NCBI GenBank assembly: GCA_965662365.1
Contig: CBFIHR010000034.1
Span: 1 to 41,353 of the forward strand
DNA: 41,353 nucleotides
Direction of reading: 5' to 3'
DNA from: CAWVWD01 sp965662365
GTDB lineage: Bacteria > Bacteroidota > Bacteroidia > Chitinophagales > Saprospiraceae
Shown piece after piece: positions 18,476 through 27,764 of the stretch. How positions within the stretch are numbered: position 1 is the first letter of the stretch; each line of letters starts with the position of its first letter. The notes under the pieces are model-generated. The model ran no database searches. It had not been told where the DNA came from and saw nothing but the letters and a program-made list of their open reading frames with translations. Both the position numbers and the translations under genes were made by a program.

Positions 18476-18818
18476 TGGGGTACGAATGAGGATAAAATTC
18501 AGGTGGTATTTTTGATAAAGGAAGCGAAAGGGACAGTTTCTTATTTCGTGATAAATATCATTTTGAGTATTGGTTTTGGTATTTATGGCAATAATAATAT
18601 ATATAAAAATTGATAAATATTTAAGGTGGAAGAGGGAAAACTTAGTCGTAAAAACTATTTTTTAAAATAAAGTTTAATGATTTTTATTGTGCAAGGTGCT
18701 GATTTTTAGTTGTTTACAAAAAAAACAATGAAAAAAGTCGTAAAAACTTGCAAATTAAATAGAGATTAAACCTATCTTTGCACCGTTTTTTTTTACAAAC
18801 TATAAAATGATTTAAATT
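18476..18818. other. Intergenic region with ACP promoter, about 340 bp
   Basis: AT-rich, no supported reading frame. The only recognisable site is the promoter at 18748-18780. Confidence 0.45.
18748..18780 (+). promoter_or_regulatory. Bacteroidota-type promoter for the ACP-fabF cluster
   Basis: TTG (18748-18750), 22-base spacer, TATCTTTG (18773-18780), 38 bases before the first acyl carrier protein start codon. This is the best-formed promoter in the window. Confidence 0.72.
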
Positions 18819-19058
18819 ATGGCTGATACTATTCAGAGCAGAGTAACTGCAATCATAGTTGATAAACTTGGAGTGGAGACTTCAGAAGTGACTGCAGAAG
18901 CGAGTTTCACAAATGACTTAGGTGCAGATTCTTTAGATACTGTAGAATTGATTATGGAATTTGAAAGAGAATTTGAAGTTGCAATTCCTGATGACAAAGC
19001 TGAACAAATCGAGACTGTTGGGGATGCAATCGAGTATTTAACTGCAAATGCTAAGTAA
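18819..19058 (+). CDS. acpP: Acyl carrier protein (first copy)
   Basis: A 79-residue acidic protein with the phosphopantetheine attachment motif GADSLDTVELIMEFE; Ser38 is the modified residue. It carries growing acyl chains for type II fatty acid synthesis in the cytoplasm. Length and sequence are typical AcpP. It is the first gene of a cluster acp-acp-fabF, the standard acpP-fabF order, and has a canonical promoter. A second, very similar ACP gene begins 99 bp downstream. Confidence 0.95.
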   Translation: MADTIQSRVTAIIVDKLGVETSEVTAEASFTNDLGADSLDTVELIMEFEREFEVAIPDDKAEQIETVGDAIEYLTANAK

Positions 19059-19157
19059 GCTATTAAGGTTAAAACATCTATTCGCCCAGCTTTTATCATA
19101 AGTGGTGACGCTTAAAGTTGTTTGCTGTGTGAATATCTTAAAAGAATAAAAAATAAA

Positions 19158-19397
19158 ATGAGCGAAATTGCGAAAAGAGTGAGTTCTATTATAGTTGATA
19201 AACTTGGAGTAGAAGAATCTGAAATTACTAATGAGGCGAGTTTTACGGATGATTTAGGAGCAGATTCTTTAGATACGGTAGAGCTAATCATGGAGTTCGA
19301 GCGGGTATTCGAAGTTGCAATTCCGGACAGCGATGCTGAAAAAATAGTAACTGTCGGAGATGCGGTAGAATATCTAAGTTCGGCTACAGCACAATAG
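19158..19397 (+). CDS. Acyl carrier protein (second, tandem copy)
   Basis: A 79-residue ACP. I start it at the ATG at 19158 (MSEIAKRVSS), which aligns with the first copy; an upstream in-frame ATG at 19122 would add 12 unrelated residues. Ser37 in GADSLDTVELIMEFE is the phosphopantetheine site. About three quarters of residues match the first copy, and the central helix II is identical, so this is a tandem duplication. Differences are concentrated near the N-terminus (MADTIQSRVTA versus MSEIAKRVSS) and after the DSL helix (EREFEV/ERVFEV, DDKAEQIE/DSDAEKIV). It may serve the same pathway or a specialised one. Confidence 0.92.
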   Translation: MSEIAKRVSSIIVDKLGVEESEITNEASFTDDLGADSLDTVELIMEFERVFEVAIPDSDAEKIVTVGDAVEYLSSATAQ

Positions 19398-19495
19398 TCG
19401 CTCATTAGTTTTAGGACCATACATCGGCTCGTTTTGATTTATCAAAGTGACTGATGTGTGGTCTGTTATTTTTATGGCTTAGTAAAAAATCATCA

Positions 19496-20743
19496 ATGAA
19501 AAGAGTTGTCATAACAGGCTTAGGAGCAATTACTCCAATTGGTAAAACCTTAGAGGCATACTGGGAAAGTCTCAAGAATGGTGTTAGCGGAGCTAAAGAA
19601 ATTACCCTTTTTGATACCACCGAATTTAAGACAAAATTTGCTTGTGAGGTCGAAGACTTCAAAGTTGGAGATTATATTCATCGTCGTGAAGCTCGTCGTA
19701 TGGACAGATTCACGCATTTTGGTATGATCGCAGCGGATGAAGCAGTTGCAGATTCTGGATTTGATTTGGAAAAAGTAAACCTTAATCGTGTCGGTGTTAT
19801 TTTTGGGGTTGGTCTCGGTGGCTTAATCACGATGGAGGAAGAAGCGGAAAAGTTCATATTAGGCAATGGAACACCTCGCTACAATCCGTTTTTGATACCT
19901 AAAATGATTTCTGATATTATTCCTGGTTATATTTCTATCAAGTACGGGTTTAAAGGAGTTAATTATTCTACAGTTTCAGCTTGTGCCTCTTCTTCTCATG
20001 CGTTATCTGTTTCTTACGATCAAATTCGATTAGGTCGTGCAGATATTATGGTAACTGGTGGAGCAGAAGCAACGATTGCTAAGATGGGCGTTGGTGGCTT
20101 CAATGCTATGAAAGCATTATCGACTCGCAATGATGATTTTAAAACAGCTTCTCGTCCGTTTGACTTAAACCGTGATGGTTTTGTGATGGGAGAAGGTGGC
20201 GGTTCTATTATTTTAGAAGAATACGAACATGCTAAGGCAAGAGGAGCGAAAATCTATGCAGAGATTGTCGGTGTCGGTGCGACAGCTGATGCACATCATA
20301 TTACAGCACCTCATCCTGAGGGCGAAGGTGCAGCTGCCGTGATGCAGATGGCGTTAGAGGATGCCGGAATTTCTCCTGCTGATATTGATTACATCAATGT
20401 ACATGGTACATCAACTCCTTTGGGTGATGTAGCGGAGCTGAGAGGTATTCTAAAAACTTTTGGTGAGGCAGCCTACAAACTGAATATTAGCTCAACTAAG
20501 TCGATGACTGGTCACTTATTAGGTGGAGCAGGTGCAGTTGAAGCGATTGCCTCAATCATGGCGATTAAACACGGAATTATTCCGCCAACAATTAATCATC
20601 AAACGCCAGATCCTGCGATTGATGAGCGTTTGAATTTGACTTTAAATAAAGCGCAAGAGCGTGACGTACGTTATGCTTTGAGCAATACGTTTGGTTTTGG
20701 TGGGCATAATTCTTCTGTGATTTTCAAGAAATTTGAAGCATAA
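19496..20743 (+). CDS. fabF: Beta-ketoacyl-ACP synthase II
   Basis: A 415-residue condensing enzyme. I start at the ATG at 19496 (MKRVVITGLGAITPIG), the family's standard start; an upstream ATG at 19454 would add 14 residues with no match. The catalytic triad is complete: Cys163 in STVSACASSSH, His in VHGTSTPLGD and His in STKSMTGHLLGGAGAVEA. It elongates acyl-ACP by condensing with malonyl-ACP. It follows the second ACP gene by 98 bp and ends in a strong terminator at 20776, with rnc further downstream, matching the acpP-fabF-rnc order common in many bacteria. Confidence 0.97.
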   Translation: MKRVVITGLGAITPIGKTLEAYWESLKNGVSGAKEITLFDTTEFKTKFACEVEDFKVGDYIHRREARRMDRFTHFGMIAADEAVADSGFDLEKVNLNRVGVIFGVGLGGLITMEEEAEKFILGNGTPRYNPFLIPKMISDIIPGYISIKYGFKGVNYSTVSACASSSHALSVSYDQIRLGRADIMVTGGAEATIAKMGVGGFNAMKALSTRNDDFKTASRPFDLNRDGFVMGEGGGSIILEEYEHAKARGAKIYAEIVGVGATADAHHITAPHPEGEGAAAVMQMALEDAGISPADIDYINVHGTSTPLGDVAELRGILKTFGEAAYKLNISSTKSMTGHLLGGAGAVEAIASIMAIKHGIIPPTINHQTPDPAIDERLNLTLNKAQERDVRYALSNTFGFGGHNSSVIFKKFEA

Positions 20744-20775
20744 GAATTGATTTTAGTCAATCTATAAATATATAG

Positions 20776-20813
20776 AATAAGGATTCTACTCCGTGTAGTA
20801 TCCTTATTTTTTT
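20776..20813 (+). terminator. Terminator of the ACP-fabF cluster
   Basis: Arms AATAAGGAT/ATCCTTATT with inner CTAC/GTAG and loop TCCGT, followed by seven or more T. It starts 33 bp after the fabF stop codon. It separates fabF from rnc, so rnc probably has its own promoter; a TACCTTTG at 20889-20896 is a candidate -7 site, but I find no matching upstream TTG. Confidence 0.85.
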
Positions 20814-21042
20814 GCCCGTTTTGAAAGGGATTAATATAAAATTCCTAAAATGAAACGATTTCAAAATGGACAATTTCATTTTTTATTTTACCTTTGGAAT
20901 TGGTATTGATTGGAGTAGGCAAAAGTGCAAACGTTCAATCATGATTATTAATATTAATTTTGACGCTATATGATTTTATATTTTTTGTTAAAAAATAAAG
21001 GAATCGAGATATAACATTATAGAGCATCAAACAATCAAAATT

Positions 21043-21777
21043 TTGGGATTAATAAGGTCAATTAGAAGATTTTACAATTATTACCTTTCTCCCGACAAGG
21101 CTTTCGTTAGACGAATCACAACGTTAGTAGGATTTGTACCCGCAAATGTTAATTTATTTAATTTAGCATTTTCCCACAAATCATCAAGCAACCATGAATT
21201 GTATGCAATTCAGAATAATGAACGATTAGAGTATCTTGGAGATGCTATTTTAGGAACAATTATCGCCGAATATTTATTCCGAAAATACCCAAATCGAGAT
21301 GAAGGGTTTTTAACTAAAATGCGATCAAAGATTGTTAATCGAAAGATTATGAATCGTATGGGAGATAGTATGGGGTTGGATCTTTTTATCGTTCATAGCA
21401 ACAATAGCAGGTTGAGTCGCTCAATGCTTGGTAATGCTTTAGAAGCCTTAATCGGAGCCGTCTATTTAGATGTCGGCTATCACCGCACACAGCGTTTTGT
21501 TATTAGAAAAATACTTAAATCGCATGTTGATGTTAGAAGGTTAGAAACTTACGATGACAATTACAAAAGTCAGCTTTTGGAATGGTGTCAGAAGAACAAA
21601 AAAGAAGTAGCGTACAATGTATTAGACAAGTTTAAATTAGAGAATCGAGATAGATTCAAAGTTGCCGTCTTAATTGATGGAAATCAAAAAGCTGCTGCTG
21701 AAGATTTTAGTAAGAAAGCAGCAGAACAAAAAGCTTCTCACAAAGCACTTCTGAAAATTGGTGTTTTAGAAAAGTAA
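21043..21777 (+). CDS. rnc: Ribonuclease III
   Basis: A 244-residue enzyme. The start is a TTG at 21043 (reading MGLIRSIRRFYNYY); there is no closer ATG that keeps the N-terminus. The RNase III signature NERLEYLGDAILGTIIAEYLF (about residues 60-80) contains the catalytic acidic residues, and the second site is ALEALIGAVYLDVGY. A C-terminal double-stranded-RNA-binding domain covers about 175-240 (YKSQLLEWCQKNKKEVAYNV, AAAEDFSKKAAEQKASHKALLKIG). It cleaves double-stranded RNA in rRNA and mRNA processing. It is a single gene between two terminators. Confidence 0.95.
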   Translation: MGLIRSIRRFYNYYLSPDKAFVRRITTLVGFVPANVNLFNLAFSHKSSSNHELYAIQNNERLEYLGDAILGTIIAEYLFRKYPNRDEGFLTKMRSKIVNRKIMNRMGDSMGLDLFIVHSNNSRLSRSMLGNALEALIGAVYLDVGYHRTQRFVIRKILKSHVDVRRLETYDDNYKSQLLEWCQKNKKEVAYNVLDKFKLENRDRFKVAVLIDGNQKAAAEDFSKKAAEQKASHKALLKIGVLEK

Positions 21778-21874
21778 AAGACTTTATGATTAAGGTCGAA
21801 TCGAATGAGGAATGATAAAGTATTCGGTAGTTTATTATTTCAAAATTCCAACTAACAGTCAAAATTGATTTTTA

Positions 21875-21912
21875 AAAAAAGGTCGTTCCAGTGATTTGGG
21901 GCGACCTTTTTT
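21875..21912 (+). terminator. Terminator of rnc
   Basis: Arms AAAAAGGTCG and CGACCTTTTT with a 17-base loop and a T-run at the end. It lies about 100 bp after rnc. Confidence 0.75.
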
Positions 21913-22246
21913 AGTGGAAGCGTTCAAGTGAGCGAAACGTCGCTTAGACTGTAAAATAGATGAAAAGCGATTTTATAAAAACGTTTCCGTCTATCGACGA
22001 TCTATTTATTGAGTAAATTGGCTGCATCAAAAGTCAGAAAAAAATTGAATTTTAGTTTCTTAATGCAAGTTTAAAGTTTCTTAATCGAAAAAGTCCAAAA
22101 TCTCGATGGTAATGACGAGAATTCTTCCTTTTTTAGAAAACTACAATCATAGTAATGGCTAAAAAAAATTGGGAGACACAGATACAAGAGTCGAAGTTTA
22201 GTAAACTTGTACGAAATGATTGTATTAATACCTTTCCAAAAATTTA

Positions 22247-22279
22247 TTGAACCTTTTTACCATTCGTTTTGTATTTTTG
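22247..22279 (+). promoter_or_regulatory. Bacteroidota-type promoter for mnmG
   Basis: TTG (22247-22249), 22-base spacer, TATTTTTG (22272-22279). The same spacing as the ACP promoter. The start codon at 22343 is about 60 bases downstream. Confidence 0.65.
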
Positions 22280-22342
22280 CAAATATTTTAATGGATGAAT
22301 GCTAATTATCAATTATCCATTCTCAATTTTCAATTTAAAAAA

Positions 22343-24208
22343 ATGTTTCCAAAGTACGATGTAATTGTGGTAGGTGCGGGTCATGCGGGTTGCGAAGCGG
22401 CAGTTGCTGCAGCAAATCTTGGCTCGAAAGTTTTATTGGCGACAATGAATATGAATACGATTGCTCAAATGTCATGTAATCCTGCAATGGGTGGCGTAGC
22501 GAAGGGACAAATCGTGAGAGAAATTGATGCAATGGGCGGCTATTCGGGGATTGTTACCGATTATTCGATGGTACAATTCCGAATGTTGAACCGCTCAAAA
22601 GGGCCTGCAATGTGGAGTCCGAGAGCTCAAAGTGATAGAATGATGTTTGCTGCCAAATGGCGGGAAATGTTGGAAGCTCATCCAAATATTGATTTTTGGC
22701 AAGAAATGGTTTCTGGAATTATTGTCAAAGATGGCATGGTCAAAGGGGTGCGAACGCAGTTAGGTTTGGAGATAGAATCGACTGCTGTCGTTCTGACAAA
22801 TGGAACATTTTTAAATGGAAAAATCCATATTGGCGAAAAGCAATTTGGTGGTGGAAGAGCTGGCGAACGTGCCGCAACTGGCATTACAGCACAGTTGTTA
22901 GAATTAGGTTTTGAGTCGGGTCGAATGAAAACAGGAACACCGCCGAGGGTAGATGGTCGTTCGTTGGATTGGGACAAGATGGAGTTGCAACCTGGTGATG
23001 AAGAAATTACAAATTTCTCCTATACGGATACGCCAAAAATCAAAAAGCAATTGCCGTGTCATATCGCTTTTACAAGTCCTGAAGTACACGAAATGTTGAA
23101 AACAGGCTTTGATCGTTCACCGATGTTCAATGGTCGAATTCGCGGACTTGGTCCTCGATATTGCCCATCGATTGAAGATAAAATTGATCGTTTTGCTGGT
23201 CGAGACAGACATCAGTTGTTTGTTGAGCCGGAAGGGTGGAATACTTGCGAGATTTATGTGAATGGTTTTTCGACATCGCTGCCCGAAGATGTGCAGTATG
23301 AAGCACTGAAATTGGTACGAGGTTTCGAAAATGTGAAATTTTTCCGTCCAGGTTATGCGATTGAATACGACTTTTTCCAACCGACACAATTAAAATTATC
23401 GTTGGAAACTCGCCTGGTGAAAAACCTATTTTTTGCAGGACAAATCAATGGAACAACGGGCTACGAAGAAGCGGCTTCACAAGGCTTGATGGCTGGAATT
23501 AATGCGAATCGTGCGGTTGAAGAAGAAGAGCCGTTTATCTTAAAACGTTCGGAAGCTTATATTGGTGTTTTGATTGATGATTTGGTGAATAAAGGTACAA
23601 AAGAGCCGTATAGAATGTTTACGTCTCGTGCCGAATATCGCATTTTGTTACGTCAAGATAATGCGGATTTGCGTTTAACGCCTATTGCTCACAAGTTGGG
23701 AATTCGTAATATGGACGAGCGTCTGGAACGGGTAAAAGCTAAAGAACAAGCGGTAAAAGATATCGAAAAGTTGTTTAAAAAAACCAGTATTACGCCTGAT
23801 TTGGTGAATGGTTATCTGGAGTCTGTCGGTAGTGCAAGCATCAAGCAAAAAGTCAAAGCACAGAGTATTTTGCTGCGACCACATATTTCTATCAATGGAA
23901 TGAAAGAGGCTGTGCCAGCGTTAAAAGAAGTGGTAGATCGCTACGATGCAGATTTTGTGAATCAAGCAGAGATTAAGATGAAATACGCTGGTTACATTTC
24001 TAAAGAACAAGAAATGGTCGATAAAATGAATCGTTTGGAATCGGTGCGTTTGGCAGATGATTTTAAGTATGATTCGTTGGTGTCGCTTTCGGCAGAAGCA
24101 CGAGAAAAATTGAATCGTTTAAAGCCAATGACTATTGGTCAAGCCAGCCGAATTAGTGGTGTTTCACCGTCAGATATTTCGGTTTTATTGGTGCATTTGG
24201 GTCGATAA
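22343..24208 (+). CDS. mnmG: tRNA uridine-5-carboxymethylaminomethyl modification enzyme MnmG (GidA)
   Basis: A 621-residue flavoprotein. I start at the ATG at 22343 (MFPKYDVIVVGAGHAGCEAA), the standard MnmG start. An upstream in-frame ATG at 22295 would add 16 residues (MNANYQLSILNFQFKK) that only translate a reiterated leader sequence. Features: FAD-binding GAGHAGCEAAVAAANLG; KTGTPPRVDGRSLDW; GQINGTTGYEEAASQGLMAGINA; C-terminal helical domain ending GQASRISGVSPSDISVLLVHLGR. With MnmE it installs the cmnm5 group on wobble uridine 34 of several tRNAs. Monocistronic, with promoter and strong terminator. Confidence 0.97.
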   Translation: MFPKYDVIVVGAGHAGCEAAVAAANLGSKVLLATMNMNTIAQMSCNPAMGGVAKGQIVREIDAMGGYSGIVTDYSMVQFRMLNRSKGPAMWSPRAQSDRMMFAAKWREMLEAHPNIDFWQEMVSGIIVKDGMVKGVRTQLGLEIESTAVVLTNGTFLNGKIHIGEKQFGGGRAGERAATGITAQLLELGFESGRMKTGTPPRVDGRSLDWDKMELQPGDEEITNFSYTDTPKIKKQLPCHIAFTSPEVHEMLKTGFDRSPMFNGRIRGLGPRYCPSIEDKIDRFAGRDRHQLFVEPEGWNTCEIYVNGFSTSLPEDVQYEALKLVRGFENVKFFRPGYAIEYDFFQPTQLKLSLETRLVKNLFFAGQINGTTGYEEAASQGLMAGINANRAVEEEEPFILKRSEAYIGVLIDDLVNKGTKEPYRMFTSRAEYRILLRQDNADLRLTPIAHKLGIRNMDERLERVKAKEQAVKDIEKLFKKTSITPDLVNGYLESVGSASIKQKVKAQSILLRPHISINGMKEAVPALKEVVDRYDADFVNQAEIKMKYAGYISKEQEMVDKMNRLESVRLADDFKYDSLVSLSAEAREKLNRLKPMTIGQASRISGVSPSDISVLLVHLGR

Positions 24209-24231
24209 GTGATTATTTTCAATAAAAAATT

Positions 24232-24278
24232 AAAAGCGTTTATTCAGTTTTTACCGAATAAACGCTTTTTGTTTTTTC
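24232..24278 (+). terminator. Terminator of mnmG, probably bidirectional
   Basis: Perfect 14-bp arms AAAAGCGTTTATTC and GAATAAACGCTTTT around a ten-base loop, followed by T-runs. Lies between convergent mnmG and the transporter gene. Confidence 0.9.
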
Positions 24279-24377
24279 TAAAGATTTTGATGTAAAATTA
24301 TACTTAATTTTATTAGAGGCTAAAGCATCTTATTAAACTTGTCGTTATTAATTTAATACGAAAAGAAGACGAACTAT

Positions 24378-25772
24378 TTATACCTGAGCCACCACATCAT
24401 CTTTATCCTCCACAAATAGCACCGAAATTGCACCCAAAATCATAATAATTCCAGCTGCAACAATCGCATACATGGCTTTTCCATCATAAAAATATTTTAC
24501 GATTGGACCGCCAATGATACCGTTGGTAATTTGCGGAAGCGTAATGAAAAAGTTAAAAATCCCCATATAAATTCCCATTTTTTTCAATGGAATAGAACCA
24601 GCTAAAATCGCATAAGGCATTGCTAAAATACTTCCCCAAGCCATACCGACTCCTACCATTGAAAAATGTAAATAACTTTTCATTTCGGGTGAAGTGATTA
24701 ACAAAATTGACATTAAACCTAAGCCACCACAAACCAAGGAAAAAGCGTGTGTGCCTTTACGGCCGATTTTTGCAGCAATTAATGGAAGTAGGAAAGCGTA
24801 AATCGTAGCGACCAAATTATACGTTCCGAATATTGGACCGACATAATCTCCGGCTTCGTTGAAGGCTGCCGAAGTCGTGTCGCCAACTTCTACGCCCCAA
24901 ATATGTTGAGCTAAAGCAGGAGCTGTAAAAACCCACATCGAAAACAACGCAAACCAAGAGAAAAACTGAACCAAACCTAATTGCTTCATTGTTTTTGGCA
25001 TCGCTGCGAAATCTTTCAAAATTGAAGCTAATCCACTTTCTTTTTCCTCTGATTCTCCTATTTCTTCTCCGTCAAATTCCGCTTGTTCTTCTGGCGAATA
25101 TTCAGAAGTTGTGAATATTGTCCATAAAATAGTTGCCATCAATAAACCTGCACCGATGATAAACGAAAGCATCAGATTCAAAGGAACGCCACCAGATTCA
25201 GAGGTATTCGCAACACCAAACCATTCTGCTAACACATAAGGCAACCAGGAACCCAAAACTGCACCGATTCCGATAATCACGGTCTGAATAGAAAAACCTA
25301 AAGTTCTTTGAGCAGAAGGCAACTTATCCGCAACCAACGCACGGAAAGGTTCCATTGCAATATTTATCGACGCATCCATGACCATCAGCATTCCTGCTCC
25401 GACCCAAAGTATTGGAATAAATGCGGTAAATAATTGTGAATTGGGTAATAAAATCAATCCGATTGAGGCCAAAATTGCACCTAACAAAAAGTACGGCCGA
25501 CGACGACCTAATTTTGTCCAAGTATTATCACTATAATGTCCAATAATCGGTTGAACAATCATTCCCGTAATCGGAGCGACTAACCAGAACCATGATAAAT
25601 GATGCACATCTGCTCCAAAAGTTTGTAAAATACGGGAAGCGTTCGCATTTTGTAAAGCAAATCCACACTGGATTCCCATAAATCCAACACTCATGTTGAT
25701 AATTGCAGCAATGCTTAACCGAGGTTTTGGTTTGCCTTTACTTTCTAATTGAATTGTTCCTCCTCCTGCCAT
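24378..25772 (-). CDS. SLC45-like MFS sugar transporter
   Basis: A 464-residue membrane protein with about twelve transmembrane segments. The N-terminus (MSVGFMGIQCGFALQNANASRI) and the loop GHYSDNTWTKLGRRRPYFLLGA, an MFS signature with a cluster of Arg, are typical of the SLC45/GPH-like sugar transporters of Bacteroidota. A charged cytoplasmic loop (about 225-245) is rich in Glu. Its gene is downstream of an alpha-amylase gene on the same strand, so it probably imports maltose or malto-oligosaccharides released by that enzyme. The 71-bp gap between them contains a perfect palindrome. Substrate assignment is inference from context. Confidence 0.88.
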   Translation of the reverse strand: MAGGGTIQLESKGKPKPRLSIAAIINMSVGFMGIQCGFALQNANASRILQTFGADVHHLSWFWLVAPITGMIVQPIIGHYSDNTWTKLGRRRPYFLLGAILASIGLILLPNSQLFTAFIPILWVGAGMLMVMDASINIAMEPFRALVADKLPSAQRTLGFSIQTVIIGIGAVLGSWLPYVLAEWFGVANTSESGGVPLNLMLSFIIGAGLLMATILWTIFTTSEYSPEEQAEFDGEEIGESEEKESGLASILKDFAAMPKTMKQLGLVQFFSWFALFSMWVFTAPALAQHIWGVEVGDTTSAAFNEAGDYVGPIFGTYNLVATIYAFLLPLIAAKIGRKGTHAFSLVCGGLGLMSILLITSPEMKSYLHFSMVGVGMAWGSILAMPYAILAGSIPLKKMGIYMGIFNFFITLPQITNGIIGGPIVKYFYDGKAMYAIVAAGIIMILGAISVLFVEDKDDVVAQV

Positions 25773-25806
25773 AATTTATTGGTTTTTATTTGGTTTTAGT
25801 TAATAG

Positions 25807-25839
25807 AAACCTGACAGGTTTTCAAAACCTGTCAGGTTT
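25807..25839. repeat. Perfect 33-bp palindrome between amylase and transporter genes
   Basis: Arms AAACCTGACAGGTTTT (25807-25822) and its exact reverse complement (25824-25839) around a single C. Each arm itself contains the small palindrome CCTGACAGG. It lies 4 bp after the amylase stop codon and 35 bp before the transporter start codon. It could be a dispersed repeat, a protein-binding site or an mRNA stem-loop controlling relative expression. Confidence 0.85.
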
Positions 25840-25843
25840 AATA

Positions 25844-27319
25844 CTACTTGAAAGAATACACTTTGTACTCCCACGGTTTCATCTTCAAATACTCATCAGC
25901 TTCAAAAGTTTTCTCTTCCCCAGAGAACAACTCTGTATAAGTCCCCGCATACGCATCACCAGGAAGACTTGTTGTAATTGCTTTGTTTGACAAGTTTAAA
26001 ATAACAAAAACTTTGTTACCGTCTTTTTCACGAATATAAGCGTAAACCTCGTCATTCGCATCAGCAGTTGGAACATAAACAGGTTCTGCACCATAAGTAC
26101 CATTCCACAAGGCAGGATTATCTTTTTTGAATTGAATCAATTTGGTGTAGAAATCTTGAAACTCATAAGTTCCCCAATCAATTTCATCTTTGGTGAAGAA
26201 TTTTAAACGCTTATTCAATCCAGCTTCCTGACCATTATAAATCAACGGCATTCCATCAAACGTAAAAACCATTACGGCAAACGTCAAATGTCCTTCGCCC
26301 AAACGTTCGAAAACCGTTCCTTCCCAAGTATTTTCATCATGATTTGTGGTGAAATACATGTGATACCCTTTTTGAAAACGCTCACGGTCTTTTTTTAAAT
26401 ATTCGTTAAAATCACTCGCTTTGGCTTTTTCTACCTTATCACCAACTTGTGCGGTTTGACTGCGTTCTTTCTCTACGGCTTCCTCTTTTTCAATATAAGA
26501 TTCACCAATTGCATTCATATAATTTTTGAAATTCCAAGCATAATCCGCTACAAAACCACCTTCATTACGCTGTGACGGCACTTCCCCTTCTGACAACATA
26601 TAAACATTAGGATTGACTTTATATAACTCTTGAATACAAGTTGCCCAAAAATCAGTCGGTACTTGATGTGCAACATCGCAACGGAAACCGTCCACGCCTT
26701 TATTGACCCAAAACTTAAACATATCAATCATAGAATCACGCATCGCAGGCACATCATAGTTTAAGTCCGCTACATCTGTCCAATCCCAAGGCTCTTCGTC
26801 TTTGTTTGGATTTTGAGGCGAGATGATATTGCCGTCCGCATCTTTGGTATAAAACTCTGGGTGTTCTGTGATCCAGTGATGGTCAAATCCGGTATGATTT
26901 GGCACCCAATCCAAGATGACTTTCATGCCTAATTCGTGGGCTTTCGCCAATAAGGTTTCAAAATCCGCCATTGTTCCGAACTCTGGATTCACGGCTCTAT
27001 AATCTTTAACAGAATATGGACTTCCTAAACCTTCTTTTCTATTTTTTTCAGAAATTGGATGAATCGGCATCATCCAAACGATGTCGATGCCCATTTTTTG
27101 CAAGCGAGGCAAGTCATTAGTTATTGCTTCAAAATTTCCTGCTTCTGAATACTGACGGGTATTTACTTCATAGATCACCGCTTTTTTCGACCAATCATAA
27201 TGTGTCGGTTGAATTTCTTCTACAAGAGTTTGTTGTTCCATAGTCGATTCCGTTGTGTTTTTACAGGCTGTCATTCCTAAAGATAGCACAGCAAATATGA
27301 TAAAAATAGTCTGTTTCAT
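25844..27319 (-). CDS. Alpha-amylase family (GH13) lipoprotein
   Basis: A 491-residue enzyme. I start at the ATG at 27319 (MKQTIFIIFAVLSLGMTAC), which gives a lipoprotein signal with lipobox MTAC; an upstream ATG at 27367 adds 16 residues that spoil it. All four GH13 motifs are present: DWVPNH (region I), GFRCDVAH with the nucleophile Asp (II), MLSEGEVP with the acid/base Glu (III) and TTNHDENTW (IV). The C-terminal beta domain ends AGTYTELFSGEEKTFEADEYLKMKPWEYKVYSF. It hydrolyses alpha-1,4-glucan, probably on the periplasmic or outer face of the outer membrane. First gene of a probable two-gene unit with the SLC45-like transporter. Confidence 0.93.
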   Translation of the reverse strand: MKQTIFIIFAVLSLGMTACKNTTESTMEQQTLVEEIQPTHYDWSKKAVIYEVNTRQYSEAGNFEAITNDLPRLQKMGIDIVWMMPIHPISEKNRKEGLGSPYSVKDYRAVNPEFGTMADFETLLAKAHELGMKVILDWVPNHTGFDHHWITEHPEFYTKDADGNIISPQNPNKDEEPWDWTDVADLNYDVPAMRDSMIDMFKFWVNKGVDGFRCDVAHQVPTDFWATCIQELYKVNPNVYMLSEGEVPSQRNEGGFVADYAWNFKNYMNAIGESYIEKEEAVEKERSQTAQVGDKVEKAKASDFNEYLKKDRERFQKGYHMYFTTNHDENTWEGTVFERLGEGHLTFAVMVFTFDGMPLIYNGQEAGLNKRLKFFTKDEIDWGTYEFQDFYTKLIQFKKDNPALWNGTYGAEPVYVPTADANDEVYAYIREKDGNKVFVILNLSNKAITTSLPGDAYAGTYTELFSGEEKTFEADEYLKMKPWEYKVYSFK

Positions 27320-27764
27320 TTGGTAAAATTTGGTTGATAAAAAGTTCAAAGTGTAAAAATAACACATTACAGAGCAATCTCAAATCAATTCGATATTTTG
27401 TTATGGTCGTCACCAGAAAAAAGAACACTTAAAGCCATCATTTTTATAAAAATATTGTTACGAAAATTAGCATTGATATTTTAAAGATAAATACTTTTGA
27501 GGTTTTCAATTATTTATCAGAATAGGCGATAAAATTATTGGAAAGGAAGAGCAAATGCAAGATATCACAAAACGCTTATTATGAAGATTTTAGTAAAAGT
27601 AAAGGAGTAGTGAGTGAATAATTCCAAAAAAATTATAAGGAGTCTCTCAAAAAAAATTGAAAAAATTGAAAAAACTTTCTTCAAAAAATTGAGTAACCTC
27701 CATTAGTAATATTCAGGTTTCTTAATTTTAAGACCGAAAGTAAAAATCATTTTAAAGGGAAACA
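27320..27764. other. Divergent intergenic region, about 445 bp
   Basis: Lies between the amylase and folC genes. AT-rich, with a short A/T-rich reiteration AATTGAAAA around 27655-27680. A TACTTTTG at 27492-27499 is the only TAnnTTTG match on the plus strand, and it is far from folC. No gene recognised. Confidence 0.4.

Larger units (their letters stand above)
21778..22342. other. Intergenic region with mnmG leader, about 565 bp
   Basis: Holds the rnc terminator (21875-21912), a promoter for mnmG (22247-22279) and an AT-rich leader with reiterated TCAATT-type units (about 22303-22338). No supported gene; no tRNA seen. Confidence 0.5.

Noticed and set aside
22678..22977. Open frames antisense to mnmG
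   Set aside because: Shadows of a strongly conserved gene; no family resemblance.
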